From: Roseburia hominis
Lineage (GTDB): Bacteria; Bacillota; Clostridia; Lachnospirales; Lachnospiraceae
Direction of reading: 5' to 3'
NCBI GenBank assembly: GCA_040702975.1
Contig: CP159990.1
Location: forward strand, 744,001-808,000
DNA length: 64,000 nucleotides
Made by a program: the position numbers and the translations under genes. Position 1 is the first letter of the stretch. Each line of letters opens with the position of its first letter. This document shows, piece by piece, positions 32,973 to 41,441 of the stretch. The notes beneath the pieces were generated by a model that saw nothing but the letters and a program-made list of their open reading frames with translations, did not search any database and was not told where the DNA came from.

Positions 32973-34943
32973 ATGGATGTTTCATCAACAATTTTTCAAC
33001 CAATTTTTGAGGGTGTAAAGCAATATGTAGTTCCTTTATTTCAGCGTTCATATAGTTGGAATAAGAAAGAATGGGTAACATTATGGGATGATTTGAAGGA
33101 ATTATATGAATCAGAAAACCCCAGACAACATTTTATGGGGTCTGTAGTTACAATTCCTGCCAAATCTGTACCAGAAGGTGTGGCAAAGTTTTTGTTGATT
33201 GATGGACAACAAAGAATTACAACTGTATATTTGATATTAATGGCAATTAAAGACTTATATAAAGAGCGTGGAGAACAAGAGAAATATGAAGAAATAAAGA
33301 ATATTTATTTGGTTAATCCATATAAACGAGGTAATGATTATTATAAATTATTACCTACACAGGTTGACAGAAATACTTTTAAAAGAATAATCGATGCACC
33401 ACAAGAGAAAATTGAACATGGAATGTGGGACTCGTATATGTTTTTTAAAAGGAAGCTATCTATAAATGTAGATTTAGATAAAATGAAAACGATAATCACA
33501 ACAAAACTATCTATTGTTAGTATCGTTTTAGATGCAACAGACAACCCCTATTTAGTTTTTGAAAGCTTAAATCATAAAGGAAAACCATTATCAGTTGCTG
33601 ATTTAATAAGAAACTATGTTTTTATGAATATTCATGTGGATCATCAAGAAGATATATATAATGATATTTGGAAGCCCATGCAAGATAGGCTTGGTGAAGC
33701 TGTGCCTGAGTTTGTAAGACATTATTTAACCATGAATGGAGACTATATAAACACAGGAGATGTATATAATGTTTTAAAGGATCGAATTGACCGAATCGGA
33801 GTAGAAGAATGTTTAAAAGAGCTAGAGAAGTATTCTAAATTCTATAGTATTTTTTTAAATCCTGAGAAAGAGGAAAATGAAATAATATGTAAAGAATTGT
33901 TTATATTAAAAAGATTGGATATTTCAACCTCATATCCATTGTTGTTAAATTTATATAATTTGTATTCGGAGGGAACTATAACTACAGATGAATTTGGAGA
34001 AATGCTGTGTGTGATTGAAAACTACATAATTCGCAGATTTGTATGTGGAGTTCCGACAAATCAATTAAATAAAGTATTTCCACAAGTATTTATTCAGATG
34101 AAGAAAGTAGAGGAGGGGTCTTATTCTGATAAGTTAAAATCTGTTTTGCAGACAAAAAATTATCCGAAAGATTATGATTTCAGAGAAAATCTTAAAACTG
34201 CAAAGTTGTATGGAAAAGGTGACAGGATAAAGAAAACAAAGATTATTTTAGATAGAATAGAACAATCATATGCCCATAAAGAAATGAGTGTTTTAGATGA
34301 ATTAACTATAGAGCATATTATGCCACAGTCACTTACAGATGAATGGAAAATCCATTTAGGAGATGATTGTGAACAAGCTTATGATCTATATTTGGACACT
34401 TTAGGAAATTTAACACTAACTGCATATAATTCTGAGCTTTCTAACGGAAGCTTCAAAAGAAAATGTGAAATATATAAAGAATCTCATTTAGAGATGAATA
34501 AATATTTTATAAATACTGAAAAATGGACAGATTATGAAATAAAAAAACGTGCGGGTATACTGGCAAGTAAGGTTTTAAAGATATATCCATATTTCGGAGA
34601 AACAGTAAGTGGGCATGACCTTGAAAGTGTTACAGGAACAAAACCTTATTTGTTGATTGTTCTGGGACAGGAATTTAATGTGAATTCGTGGACTGATGTA
34701 CTATTCTATACATTGCAGGTGGTTTCTGATCTTGCACCGGATAAATTGGAATTAATAGAAAATGATTATCCATCACTTTTGGGGAGGCGAGCAGACTTGT
34801 TTAGGCGTCCTAAAGAACTTTCAAATGGATATTATTATGAGGCAGGTTTGACTGCTGTTCATATATACAATTTCTGTAAGCAACTTGTTAACATAATGGA
34901 ATTGTCTCAAGATGAATGGGATGTTGCGGTGGTAAATTCATAA
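32973..34943 (+). CDS. GmrSD-like type IV restriction protein (DUF262 + DUF1524)
   Basis: 656 residues from ATG 32973, after AAGGAGAAAGG. The DUF262 domain has its ParB/sulfiredoxin-like motif 'FLLIDGQQRITTVYLILMAI' (DGQQR at about 77-81) and 'VPLFQRSYSWNKKEW' near the start. DUF1524, an HNH nuclease, shows 'ELTIEHIMPQSL' (about 445-456) and 'LGNLTLTAYNSELSN'. Such single-chain proteins cut glucosylated or otherwise modified phage DNA using NTP. The last 90 residues are an extra domain with 'SWTDVLFYTLQVVSDLAPD', DUF4268-like at best. It is AT-rich relative to the flanks and adjacent to two toxin-antitoxin systems: a defence island. Confidence 0.88.
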   Translation: MDVSSTIFQPIFEGVKQYVVPLFQRSYSWNKKEWVTLWDDLKELYESENPRQHFMGSVVTIPAKSVPEGVAKFLLIDGQQRITTVYLILMAIKDLYKERGEQEKYEEIKNIYLVNPYKRGNDYYKLLPTQVDRNTFKRIIDAPQEKIEHGMWDSYMFFKRKLSINVDLDKMKTIITTKLSIVSIVLDATDNPYLVFESLNHKGKPLSVADLIRNYVFMNIHVDHQEDIYNDIWKPMQDRLGEAVPEFVRHYLTMNGDYINTGDVYNVLKDRIDRIGVEECLKELEKYSKFYSIFLNPEKEENEIICKELFILKRLDISTSYPLLLNLYNLYSEGTITTDEFGEMLCVIENYIIRRFVCGVPTNQLNKVFPQVFIQMKKVEEGSYSDKLKSVLQTKNYPKDYDFRENLKTAKLYGKGDRIKKTKIILDRIEQSYAHKEMSVLDELTIEHIMPQSLTDEWKIHLGDDCEQAYDLYLDTLGNLTLTAYNSELSNGSFKRKCEIYKESHLEMNKYFINTEKWTDYEIKKRAGILASKVLKIYPYFGETVSGHDLESVTGTKPYLLIVLGQEFNVNSWTDVLFYTLQVVSDLAPDKLELIENDYPSLLGRRADLFRRPKELSNGYYYEAGLTAVHIYNFCKQLVNIMELSQDEWDVAVVNS

Positions 34944-34967
34944 CGAGTGATAATAAATTAATAATAC

Positions 34968-35069
34968 CATTCGATACAGCCCATAGGGCTCGGACAGTTG
35001 GAAAAGAATAAATCCAAATAGAACCAAAACATTTATACAAAACTGTATAGACTAATTTCAAATTTTGCG
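34968..35069 (+). repeat. 102-bp repeat after the GmrSD-like gene
   Basis: Matches 39907-40008 base for base over most of its length, with the same total length. It holds AGCCC-ATA-GGGCT and TATACA-AAAC-TGTATA, two small palindromes. It starts 25 bases after the stop codon of the GmrSD-like gene; the other copy similarly follows DUF6414. Confidence 0.85.
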
Positions 35070-35073
35070 TTGA

Positions 35074-35265
35074 ATGATTATATGTTTTGGAAAATTAATA
35101 ATTTCGGATTTAGAGTTCAAACATATACACGATATAGTTCCTCCATCAGAAAATGTATTTGATTTTGTTATTGGAGTTTTAGAAAATTATTTGCGAAGTA
35201 GTGGAGGGAATGATGAAGAAATAAAAGTTATATATGAAGGATATGTAGATGATGGCAACGAATAA
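35074..35265 (+). CDS. Small hypothetical protein (weak call)
   Basis: 63 residues from ATG 35074, without a good ribosome site. Acidic with a short helix ('SENVFDFVIGVLENYLRSSG'). Could be the broken end of another gene or a true small gene ahead of DUF6414. Confidence 0.35.
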   Translation: MIICFGKLIISDLEFKHIHDIVPPSENVFDFVIGVLENYLRSSGGNDEEIKVIYEGYVDDGNE

Positions 35266-35731
35266 AAAAGGGATTGTATGATACATTTTAATGACGATAA
35301 GTTTATAGGGTTGAGATGAAAACAAGGAGAGGATATAATTGAATAAACATAGTCTTGAAGTTCCTTTATATTTAAATCAGAAAATCGTATTTGATTTATT
35401 GGCGTCTATTAATGATGGATTTACTCAGGTAACTAAGTTAAAAACAGCATCTGCTACAGACGGGAGTCTTAGTGGAACAGTAGAGGCTGATTTGGGGAAC
35501 AAAAATATTTTTGCATTGCTGGGGGTTAAATTGTTGGACGGCAAATTGAAGGAGACATAAACGGCGAATTATTTTTCTGATTTTTATCCCGTTGACTGCG
35601 CAGTGCAACCTGCAAATGCATTCTTCTATCAAAAACGCGGCACGCTGTTGGCAACAGGGAGACTGCTCTGAAATACAAAGAGCTGTGGAATCCATTGTGG
35701 GATCCACAGCCCATGTAAAATTCGTAATCTT

Positions 35732-36046
35732 TCAAATATTATCAGCCAGGGCAGGCAGATACACCAGGGCGGTGGCCACGGTTACTGCGTCTACCTTCCG
35801 CATCAGACTGCGGAGCCTTTCTTCGTTCCAGAAGATATCGGAGAAATCAGATAATTCGCACCCGATATCATGGTTGGGGATGCACAGGTAATTCCCATAT
35901 TTATGCCGCCCGGCAAGGATGTGGAAGTAAGTCCCTCTCCCGCTGATTTCTGCTTCGTACTGGCCGGGAAGTTTCCGCAGCAGCGTAAGTTTTCCAGTCC
36001 AGCATTCTTTCCGTGAACCGTGCCTGAGAATACAGGTGTATTCCAT
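35732..36046 (-). CDS. DUF6618-like transposon protein
   Basis: 104 residues from ATG 36046, with GGAAGGAGGGG before it; the longer frame to 36142 lies inside the ATPase gene. A small beta-rich protein ('EYTCILRHGSRKECWTGKLT', 'YFHILAGRHKYGNYLCIPNH') with a helical end. I associate it with DUF6618, seen with this transposon type. Its job in transposition is unknown. Confidence 0.6.
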   Translation of the reverse strand: MEYTCILRHGSRKECWTGKLTLLRKLPGQYEAEISGRGTYFHILAGRHKYGNYLCIPNHDIGCELSDFSDIFWNEERLRSLMRKVDAVTVATALVYLPALADNI

Positions 36047-36065
36047 AAACAGTACCCCTCCTTCC

Positions 36066-36872
36066 TTAGCCGAGGTTCTGGCTGCTGACGGAAGCCAGGA
36101 TGACCTCTGTATCAATGACCTTCTTTTCCATCTGTGCCCCAAGTGTCAGCGCGTTGGTCATCAGGTTATCAACAAGCCTGGGACTGCCCTGGGAGTGGCT
36201 GTGGACAGCACACAGGGCTGCATGGTCAATAATGGAGGAAGCTCCGCCAGCACAGGCGATCTTGTGGAGGACATACTGCCCGACTTCCGAATCGGAGAGC
36301 CCGGAGAAGTTATAGTGGACGGTAACACGCTGCCGCAGTGCCTCATGGACGGGCTTTTTGAGCGTATTGTTCAGATGGGGCTCCCCACAGAGTATGAGAG
36401 TAAAGCAGTTGAGGGAATCATAGCCGTAATTCATGAGCATCTTGATATCCTCCAGAATGCCGGTAGAGAGATACTGTGCCTCATCGATGGCAAGGAGGAG
36501 GGGCTGCTTCTTTTCACGGTAGAGATAGAGGACCTGCTCCTGGATCGCCCGGAACATGCCGGGTTTGCCGCCTTTGGGTTCTATACCAAGCGTAGAACAG
36601 AACTGGCGGTAGAACTCCATGACACTGACGGTAGAGAGGCAGAGATACTCCATGTGGTAAAGATTCGGGTTCAGGCTTTTGGCAAAACAGCGCAGTGCGA
36701 AGGACTTGCCCATGCCGGGGCGTGCGGTGAACAGCCCGATGCCCCTGGTATCCTTGAGGTAGTCCAGCCGTGAGAGCATCTCCGAGATGTCTTTCGAGAG
36801 GAAACGGTCCTTCTCAGAGGCCATCTGTTTGTCAAAAGGGTTGAAGGCCAGCCCATAGTAAGTGCGGAACAT
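36066..36872 (-). CDS. ExeA/TniB-type AAA ATPase (transposition helper)
   Basis: 268 residues; ATG 36872 overlaps the transposase stop (TGATG). Walker A 'GLFTARPGMGKSFALRCFAK' (GKS at about 53), Walker B 'PLLLAIDEAQYL' (about 124-135), sensor-1 'FTLILCGEPHLNNTL' and arginine-rich 'LRQRVTVHYNFSGLS'. The N-terminal 'YYGLAFNPFDK' is the ExeA/TniB opening. Such ATPases choose the target and activate the DDE transposase in Mu, Tn7 and Tn5053-like elements. Confidence 0.88.
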   Translation of the reverse strand: MFRTYYGLAFNPFDKQMASEKDRFLSKDISEMLSRLDYLKDTRGIGLFTARPGMGKSFALRCFAKSLNPNLYHMEYLCLSTVSVMEFYRQFCSTLGIEPKGGKPGMFRAIQEQVLYLYREKKQPLLLAIDEAQYLSTGILEDIKMLMNYGYDSLNCFTLILCGEPHLNNTLKKPVHEALRQRVTVHYNFSGLSDSEVGQYVLHKIACAGGASSIIDHAALCAVHSHSQGSPRLVDNLMTNALTLGAQMEKKVIDTEVILASVSSQNLG

Positions 36873-38140
36873 CAGCAGGCACCTCCTATCTTTGAATAAT
36901 CAATAGAAGGGGTGTTGTTACGTTTTGTCCTGCAGTTTTCATTTTTATCTGTCGGCCGGATGGGATAATGCTCCCCCTCATAAAGGATGTAGGCAGAGGA
37001 CATATCGTCGGGAAGGAAGCGGATCTCAACTTTGGATGAGATGAACTGCATGGGGACGTCATAGGAGACCTTGTCGATGGAGACAGTGGAATCCTTATTC
37101 ACCTTCCTGTTGATGCGGTTTAAGAAACATTCCTCCAGCCATTCCCTGGACTTTGGCATCTGTATGGCACAGCGCGTCTTCTGGTAACGTTCCATGGGGG
37201 TACAGCCGATGCCGGAATGCATGGAAGTATTGTAGGTGCGGATATAGTCCCGCAGGAGGGAATTGAACTGTGCCAGGGACGTGATGGAATCCATGTCCAG
37301 CGTATAAAGCCAGGTCTCCTTGAATGTCCTGAACTGGCGTTCGATCTTGGCCTTGCTGGCGCCGTCCCGCACTTTTGTATGAAGGAGGACCGTGCCGATG
37401 GAGCCGCAGATCAGGGAGAGCTGTTCATTTGAGTAGCTGCAGCCATTGTCGACATAGAGTTTCGCCGGAATGCCGTGGGAGGCAACTGCGTTTTTTAAAA
37501 CTTTCTGGAAGTTATAGGCGTTATCGTTATAAAAAAGGCCGCCGCCCACCAGGAAACGCGAGTGGTCATCAATGATCATAATGCAGTAAACCCTCCTGCG
37601 CTGCCCGCCTTCCGTGATATAAGGGAGGTAACAGGTATCCGCCTGCCACATTTTCCCAAAGGCATCTTCCTCAAAAGCTTTCCTGTCCCTCATAGATGGA
37701 TTGCGCGCCGACTTCAGGTCATGCTTTTTCACGAAGCGCTGGACGGCGCAGACGCTGACAGAGGCGGGGATAAAAGCTTCCTCCACAAGATGGCGGTGGA
37801 TCTGGGTTGCGTTTAAGCGTGGGAAAGCCTCTTTCAGCCGGTAGATCTCTTCAATGGCCGTGTCCGGCAAGGCGCGTGTGGAGCCTTTGTCGGAACGTTC
37901 CCGGGGCATGAGCGCGTCAATGCCGCCATTCTGGTAAAGAGAGGCCCACTTGCTGAGGGTCTTGGGGCTGTACTGGAATACAGAGCCGTCAGGCAGGGTG
38001 AGGGGTTTTTCCGTTACCCGCTGGTAATAGGCGTTTCTGGACGCATCCGGATAAAGGCCATGGATGACCGGTGCAATGAGTGCGAGCCGGAACTGTGCCA
38101 TAGCAGATGCGTCTGAAAAGTTTTTGGTGTTGTAATGCAT
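36872..38140 (-). CDS. DDE transposase (Mu/TnsB-like, rve domain)
   Basis: 422 residues; AAAGGAGG precedes ATG 38140. N-terminal helix-turn-helix regions (about 38-135: 'YSPKTLSKWASLYQNGGIDA', 'LNATQIHRHLVEE') then the rve core: 'MWQADTCYLPYI' (first D), 'KLYVDNGCSYSNEQL' (second D), 'GASKAKIERQFRTFKETWL' (E). The C-terminus has a Mu-type beta-barrel ('DSTVSIDKVSYDVPMQFISS'). It is the catalytic subunit of the four-gene element and is intact. Confidence 0.88.
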   Translation of the reverse strand: MHYNTKNFSDASAMAQFRLALIAPVIHGLYPDASRNAYYQRVTEKPLTLPDGSVFQYSPKTLSKWASLYQNGGIDALMPRERSDKGSTRALPDTAIEEIYRLKEAFPRLNATQIHRHLVEEAFIPASVSVCAVQRFVKKHDLKSARNPSMRDRKAFEEDAFGKMWQADTCYLPYITEGGQRRRVYCIMIIDDHSRFLVGGGLFYNDNAYNFQKVLKNAVASHGIPAKLYVDNGCSYSNEQLSLICGSIGTVLLHTKVRDGASKAKIERQFRTFKETWLYTLDMDSITSLAQFNSLLRDYIRTYNTSMHSGIGCTPMERYQKTRCAIQMPKSREWLEECFLNRINRKVNKDSTVSIDKVSYDVPMQFISSKVEIRFLPDDMSSAYILYEGEHYPIRPTDKNENCRTKRNNTPSIDYSKIGGAC

Positions 38141-38229
38141 AAAAAAATCCTCCTTTACTGTTTTCTATCAGCATATAGGAAGAACAGCCTGGAGACCATC
38201 CCTGTGTTATGTGGTGTCTGGGAAACGGT

Positions 38230-38823
38230 TCAGGGGCCGAACTGCTGTTGGCAGTAAGCCGCCGGATTTCTGTGGGACTGGAGGAAGGAGACAGAGAAGC
38301 GGCGGACAAAACCGGATGCAAAGCCGGAATAAGCGGGCATCCGAAAAAGGCCTTTCAGGAAAGAGAGGCCGGAGGACTCCCTGGAAGAGAGAAGGCCCAG
38401 CCACTCTTCCTTCTGCTTTTTGAACAGGGAAAGCCAATGGTAGAGCTGGTTTTGGTTAATACAGAAGCGTGCGCAGATTTTTTCTACGGAAGCAAGCCGA
38501 AGGAAATATTCCGCCAGGACACGGAGGATAAAGAAAAGGCCGTAGGAGGAATAAGGGATGATGAAATCCGGAAGGATGGCATGGGTATGGCCGCAGGAAC
38601 AGACAAGGCGCAGGATACAGAGGCTGTGCCAGACAGGCTTTCCACCAACGAAATCAGCCAGGGAACGTTCATAATAGGCATGGACGGAACAAGCTCCCTT
38701 TGCCCCACAACAGGGGCAGGTCTGTAGTTCAGGCCGGAAACCGTCCATGAAGGAGTCAAAAAGCTTTTTTGATGAAGATTTTATACGAATTAACTTGCAA
38801 AACAGGGAATTATTTCTTATCAT
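38230..38823 (-). CDS. DUF6431-like zinc-ribbon transposon protein
   Basis: 197 residues if ATG 38823 is the start; the frame is open up to 39015 and no ribosome site decides. 'LQTCPCCGAKGACSVHAYYE' and 'LRLVCSCGHTHAILPDFIIP' give a zinc ribbon, followed by helices with an HTH-like turn ('ARFCINQNQLYHWLSLFKKQ'). I associate this with DUF6431, found beside this transposase type. It may bind the transposon ends. Confidence 0.65.
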   Translation of the reverse strand: MIRNNSLFCKLIRIKSSSKKLFDSFMDGFRPELQTCPCCGAKGACSVHAYYERSLADFVGGKPVWHSLCILRLVCSCGHTHAILPDFIIPYSSYGLFFILRVLAEYFLRLASVEKICARFCINQNQLYHWLSLFKKQKEEWLGLLSSRESSGLSFLKGLFRMPAYSGFASGFVRRFSVSFLQSHRNPAAYCQQQFGP

Positions 38824-39906
38824 AATAAATGTCAGTGATGCCAAAGCCTCATGAGTGGGACATGATCCCGTATATGGCAGGTATGCTGGTGTATGAGAGA
38901 AAGAACGAACTGTAGGAGGGGCTGTTCTTTCTCTTTTTTGTTCCATAAAAACTATACTGGAATAGAGCAGGATGGTCAAGATAAAAGTGTGCTGTTTTTT
39001 ACTGCACGCTGACATAGATAATAATTAAATGTTGAGATTTTAATTTGCTGTATTTGTGCAGGAGACAGGAACTTTAATTTGCTGGCTGACAGTTAAATTA
39101 AAAGGAAAAGTTGGCTCAGAATATAATAAAGAACATAGTAAGGAGCAAGAACAAGAAAAAATTCATACACCATCATCATTGTTTAATAACCTGAAAGCGC
39201 AGTTGTTTAAAGAAAAGATGGTAAAACATATCAATGGAAAAATATATGATGTACATCCAGGAGAGTTTATTGAGATATCTGGGATTTTAAAAATAAATCC
39301 ATTGATTACGATAATGGAAAATATGACTCGTTTACTGGAATTAGCTAACGTAATGCAAAATGACGGAACTGGTAGGAAAGCGAAGCAAAAGAATTTCGAA
39401 GATAAAAAAACCATTATACAAATGGAGGCATTTACAAATAGTCTTAAGGCAAACGGAATGGTGGATATGATTTGTGAGATAGAAGGGATAGAAAAGTGTA
39501 AAGCAGTTTTGCCTGTATACATGGATTATTTTTTTAATGGGAATAGCAGTGAAATTGTAGATGGGAAATTTAAGGTATTGGGAAAGGTTGCTAAAGTATG
39601 TGATCAAAACGAAAAAATTGATTTACTTAGGAATACAAGTTTAAGTATTTTTAAAGAGAGCTTACTTGAGGAAATGTTATCTGGGTTTAATGCTGATAGC
39701 AGTCAGGAAATGAATATTGGAGAACTAGAAACTACTGTACAGGGACCAGCATTATTAATCATTCCTATTGCTATATATTTATAGAGGTCAATATTAAAAG
39801 TGGATATAGTATTGACATACAGAGTTATATCGTGTAATCAAGCGGTATTAGAATGTTACGAGAATTATTGATTGATAACAGAAATCTGATAACAAATTGA
39901 TAACAT

Positions 39907-40008
39907 CATTCGGTACAGCCCATAGGGCTTGGACAGTTGGACAAAAATAAAACCAAATAGAAACAAACCACCTATACAAAACTGTATAGAACCAATTTCG
40001 AATTTGCG
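39907..40008 (+). repeat. 102-bp repeat after the DUF6414 gene
   Basis: Second copy of 34968-35069, including both small palindromes (AGCCC-ATA-GGGCT, TATACA-AAAC-TGTATA). It lies 122 bases after the DUF6414 stop. Confidence 0.85.
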
Positions 40009-40026
40009 AGTTCGAATAGTAAACAG

Positions 40027-40066
40027 AGAGCCGGGAAGCCGCATAAACAGCGGACTTTCCGGCTCT
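40027..40066 (+). terminator. Terminator
   Basis: AGAGCCGG...GCCGC pairs with GCGG...CCGGCTCT (40027-40042 with 40050-40066), followed by TTTGT. It closes the defence cluster. Confidence 0.75.
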
Positions 40067-40144
40067 TTGTGTGTGGCGGCGGCTATACTCCTTCTTTCTT
40101 GTGGTAAATTTGACGATAGTATGTTAAAATCAAAGAACAGAGAT

Positions 40145-40262
40145 AAAAACACAACGTAAGGGATAATATCTCTTATAGAGCCGGTAGGTAGTCCGGCCGC
40201 ACCACTTTGGTGTAAGTAGCCCTCCCTCCTTGGGTCGTCCGTTCTTTGTTCAGTACAATCAT
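40145..40262 (+). ncRNA. Probable yjdF riboswitch (azaaromatic sensor)
   Basis: A structured leader of about 120 bases directly precedes yjdF. It contains CCGG-TAGGTAGT-CCGG, then ACCACTTTGGTG (ACCA/TGGT hairpin), a C/T-rich stretch CCCTCCCTCCTTGGG and finally the ribosome site AAGGAGG (40265-40271). The yjdF motif is known as a leader of DUF2992 genes that binds azaaromatic compounds. The assignment rests on position in front of yjdF and general layout, not on a covariance-model match. Confidence 0.7.
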
Positions 40263-40278
40263 TTAAGGAGGAATTGTC

Positions 40279-40695
40279 ATGGACAAAGTATTGGGCAGAC
40301 TGACAGTATTTTTTGAGGAACCATTTTGGATAGGTGTTTTTGAACGCATATCGGAGGGGAAGCTATCTGTATGTAAGGTTACGTTTGGAGCAGAACCGAA
40401 AGATTACGAGATATACGAATTTGTTCTGAAAAATTACTATCGACTGAAATTTAGTCCGGCTGTGGCAACTGATGTAAAGGAAGCTGGTCGCAATCCGAAA
40501 CGGGTACAGCGAGAAGTGCGAAAACAGGTACAGAATACTGGCATAGGCACAAAATCGCAGCAGGTTTTGAAATTACAACAGGAGCAGTTGAAAACTGAAC
40601 GCAAGACTGTGAGCCGAGAGCAGCGGGAAGCAGAGAGGCAGCGGCAGTTTGAACTGAAACAGCAGAAAAGGAAAGAGAAGCATAGGGGCAGATAA
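40279..40695 (+). CDS. yjdF: YjdF-family protein (DUF2992)
   Basis: 138 residues from ATG 40279, after AAGGAGG. The conserved core is 'LGRLTVFFEEPFWIGVFERI', 'VCKVTFGAEPKDYEIYEFVL', 'YYRLKFSPAV'. The rest is a lysine/arginine/glutamine-rich helix usual for the family ('LKQQKRKEKHRGR'). The function is unknown, but the family is controlled by a riboswitch that senses azaaromatic compounds, so a link to toxic small molecules is likely. The last codons form part of a hairpin. Confidence 0.88.
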   Translation: MDKVLGRLTVFFEEPFWIGVFERISEGKLSVCKVTFGAEPKDYEIYEFVLKNYYRLKFSPAVATDVKEAGRNPKRVQREVRKQVQNTGIGTKSQQVLKLQQEQLKTERKTVSREQREAERQRQFELKQQKRKEKHRGR

Positions 40696-40712
40696 CGCCT
40701 GCTCCTATGCTT
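40678..40712 (+). terminator. Hairpin at the yjdF end
   Basis: AAGCATAGGGGCAG (40678-40691) pairs with CTGCTCCTATGCTT (40699-40712) with one G-U. The 5' arm is coding. No long T run follows, so it may protect the mRNA end rather than end transcription. Confidence 0.6.
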
Positions 40713-40749
40713 CTACAAAAGTATTTAAGAAGGGGATTCCGCATGGAAA

Positions 40750-41076
40750 ATTTTGCCATACATAGTATCAGTAGTCTGTGCTTTAATTTCCGGGATTGCA
40801 AGCTATACTGTTGCGAGAAGGCAGAACAAAGAAGATATTAAAAAACTTGAAAAGACTTATGTGTTAGATTTGGAAAAGGAAAAAGAAAAACATAAACTGG
40901 AAATTGATAAATTAGAGTTGGAACATAAACATCAATTAGAATTACAACAAAAACCATTTGAAAATCAATTAGGCGGTGATATGATAAATACGCTTATCTC
41001 TGGGGCGATGAAGATGCCAGAGGTTAAAAAACAAATTTCTCAAGGCATGAATGCCGCAGGTAATAAAAGACGGTAA
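40750..41076 (+). CDS. Hypothetical protein: one membrane helix plus coiled coil
   Basis: About 108 residues; the start is unclear (TTG 40753 or ATT 40750, with AAGAAGGGG upstream). Residues about 3-20 form a membrane helix ('YIVSVVCALISGIASYTV'), followed by a charged coiled coil ('KEKEKHKLEIDKLELEHKHQ') and a short tail with 'MINTLISGAMKMPEVKKQIS'. It resembles small accessory proteins of phages or conjugative elements but I cannot name a family. Confidence 0.55.
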   Translation: MLPYIVSVVCALISGIASYTVARRQNKEDIKKLEKTYVLDLEKEKEKHKLEIDKLELEHKHQLELQQKPFENQLGGDMINTLISGAMKMPEVKKQISQGMNAAGNKRR

Positions 41077-41183
41077 TTGTTCAGTTGTAGAACACGCATA
41101 TATTTGTGTGCTTTTGCATAAAAATTTAATGGAAAGCCCTATTGATTTTTCCCTTTGCGATTGCTAGAATGCAGGTACAAAGA

Positions 41184-41273
41184 AAGTTTACCACTGACCG
41201 ATATGTGGTATATAAGTGGTCGGGTTGTAAGTTTACCGCTGACCGATATGCGGTATATAAATGGTTGGGTCGA
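41184..41273 (+). repeat. Two 45-bp tandem units with compensating changes
   Basis: Unit 1 (41184-41228) and unit 2 (41229-41273) both start AAGTTTACC. CCAC...GTGG in unit 1 is CCGC...GCGG in unit 2, two paired changes that keep the stem. A GC hairpin (CTTCGCCGCAAGGCGGAGG) follows at about 41285. There is no convincing gene in 41077-41441. Confidence 0.7.
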
Positions 41274-41441
41274 AAGTATAGTCCTTCGCCGCAAGGCGGA
41301 GGACTATTCCGTAATGAGGACAGGCAAATGAAGAAAACAGGATTTATAGATTTTTGCTGTTGGCATAAGAAGTACATGGTGCTAGCACCATGTAGATAGG
41401 GCACTTAAAGAGAATAATTTGTGATACCCGTGATACCTGCC

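Larger units (their letters stand above)
35532..39091 (-). mobile_element. Four-gene Mu/Tn7-like transposon in DUF6414
   Basis: The element is bounded by TGTTGGACGGCAAATTGAAG at the left and, on the other strand, TGTCAGCCAGCAAATTAAAG at the right: 15 of 20 bases agree, with TG...CA tips. GTTAAAT occurs directly outside both ends (35525-35531, 39092-39098) as a 7-bp target duplication. Inside, all four genes point left: DUF6431-like, DDE transposase, ExeA/TniB-type ATPase, DUF6618-like. Confidence 0.88.
35339..39784 (+). pseudogene. DUF6414-like gene split by a transposon
   Basis: The first part starts at TTG 35339 (AAGGAGAGG ahead) and reads 'LEVPLYLNQKIVFDLLASIN' up to 'NIFALLGVKL', where the 3.56-kb element begins. 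The second part resumes at 39092 as 'VKLKGKVGSEYNKEHSKEQE' and runs to TAA 39784. Removing the element with one 7-bp copy of GTTAAAT restores one open frame of about 290 codons. This is the family of small proteins often found near phage-defence genes; the molecular role is unknown. In its present form the locus yields only an N-terminal piece. Confidence 0.85.

Noticed and set aside
41142..41399. Open frame of 85 codons over the tandem units
   Set aside because: The compensating changes favour a structured non-coding repeat, and no ribosome site is present.
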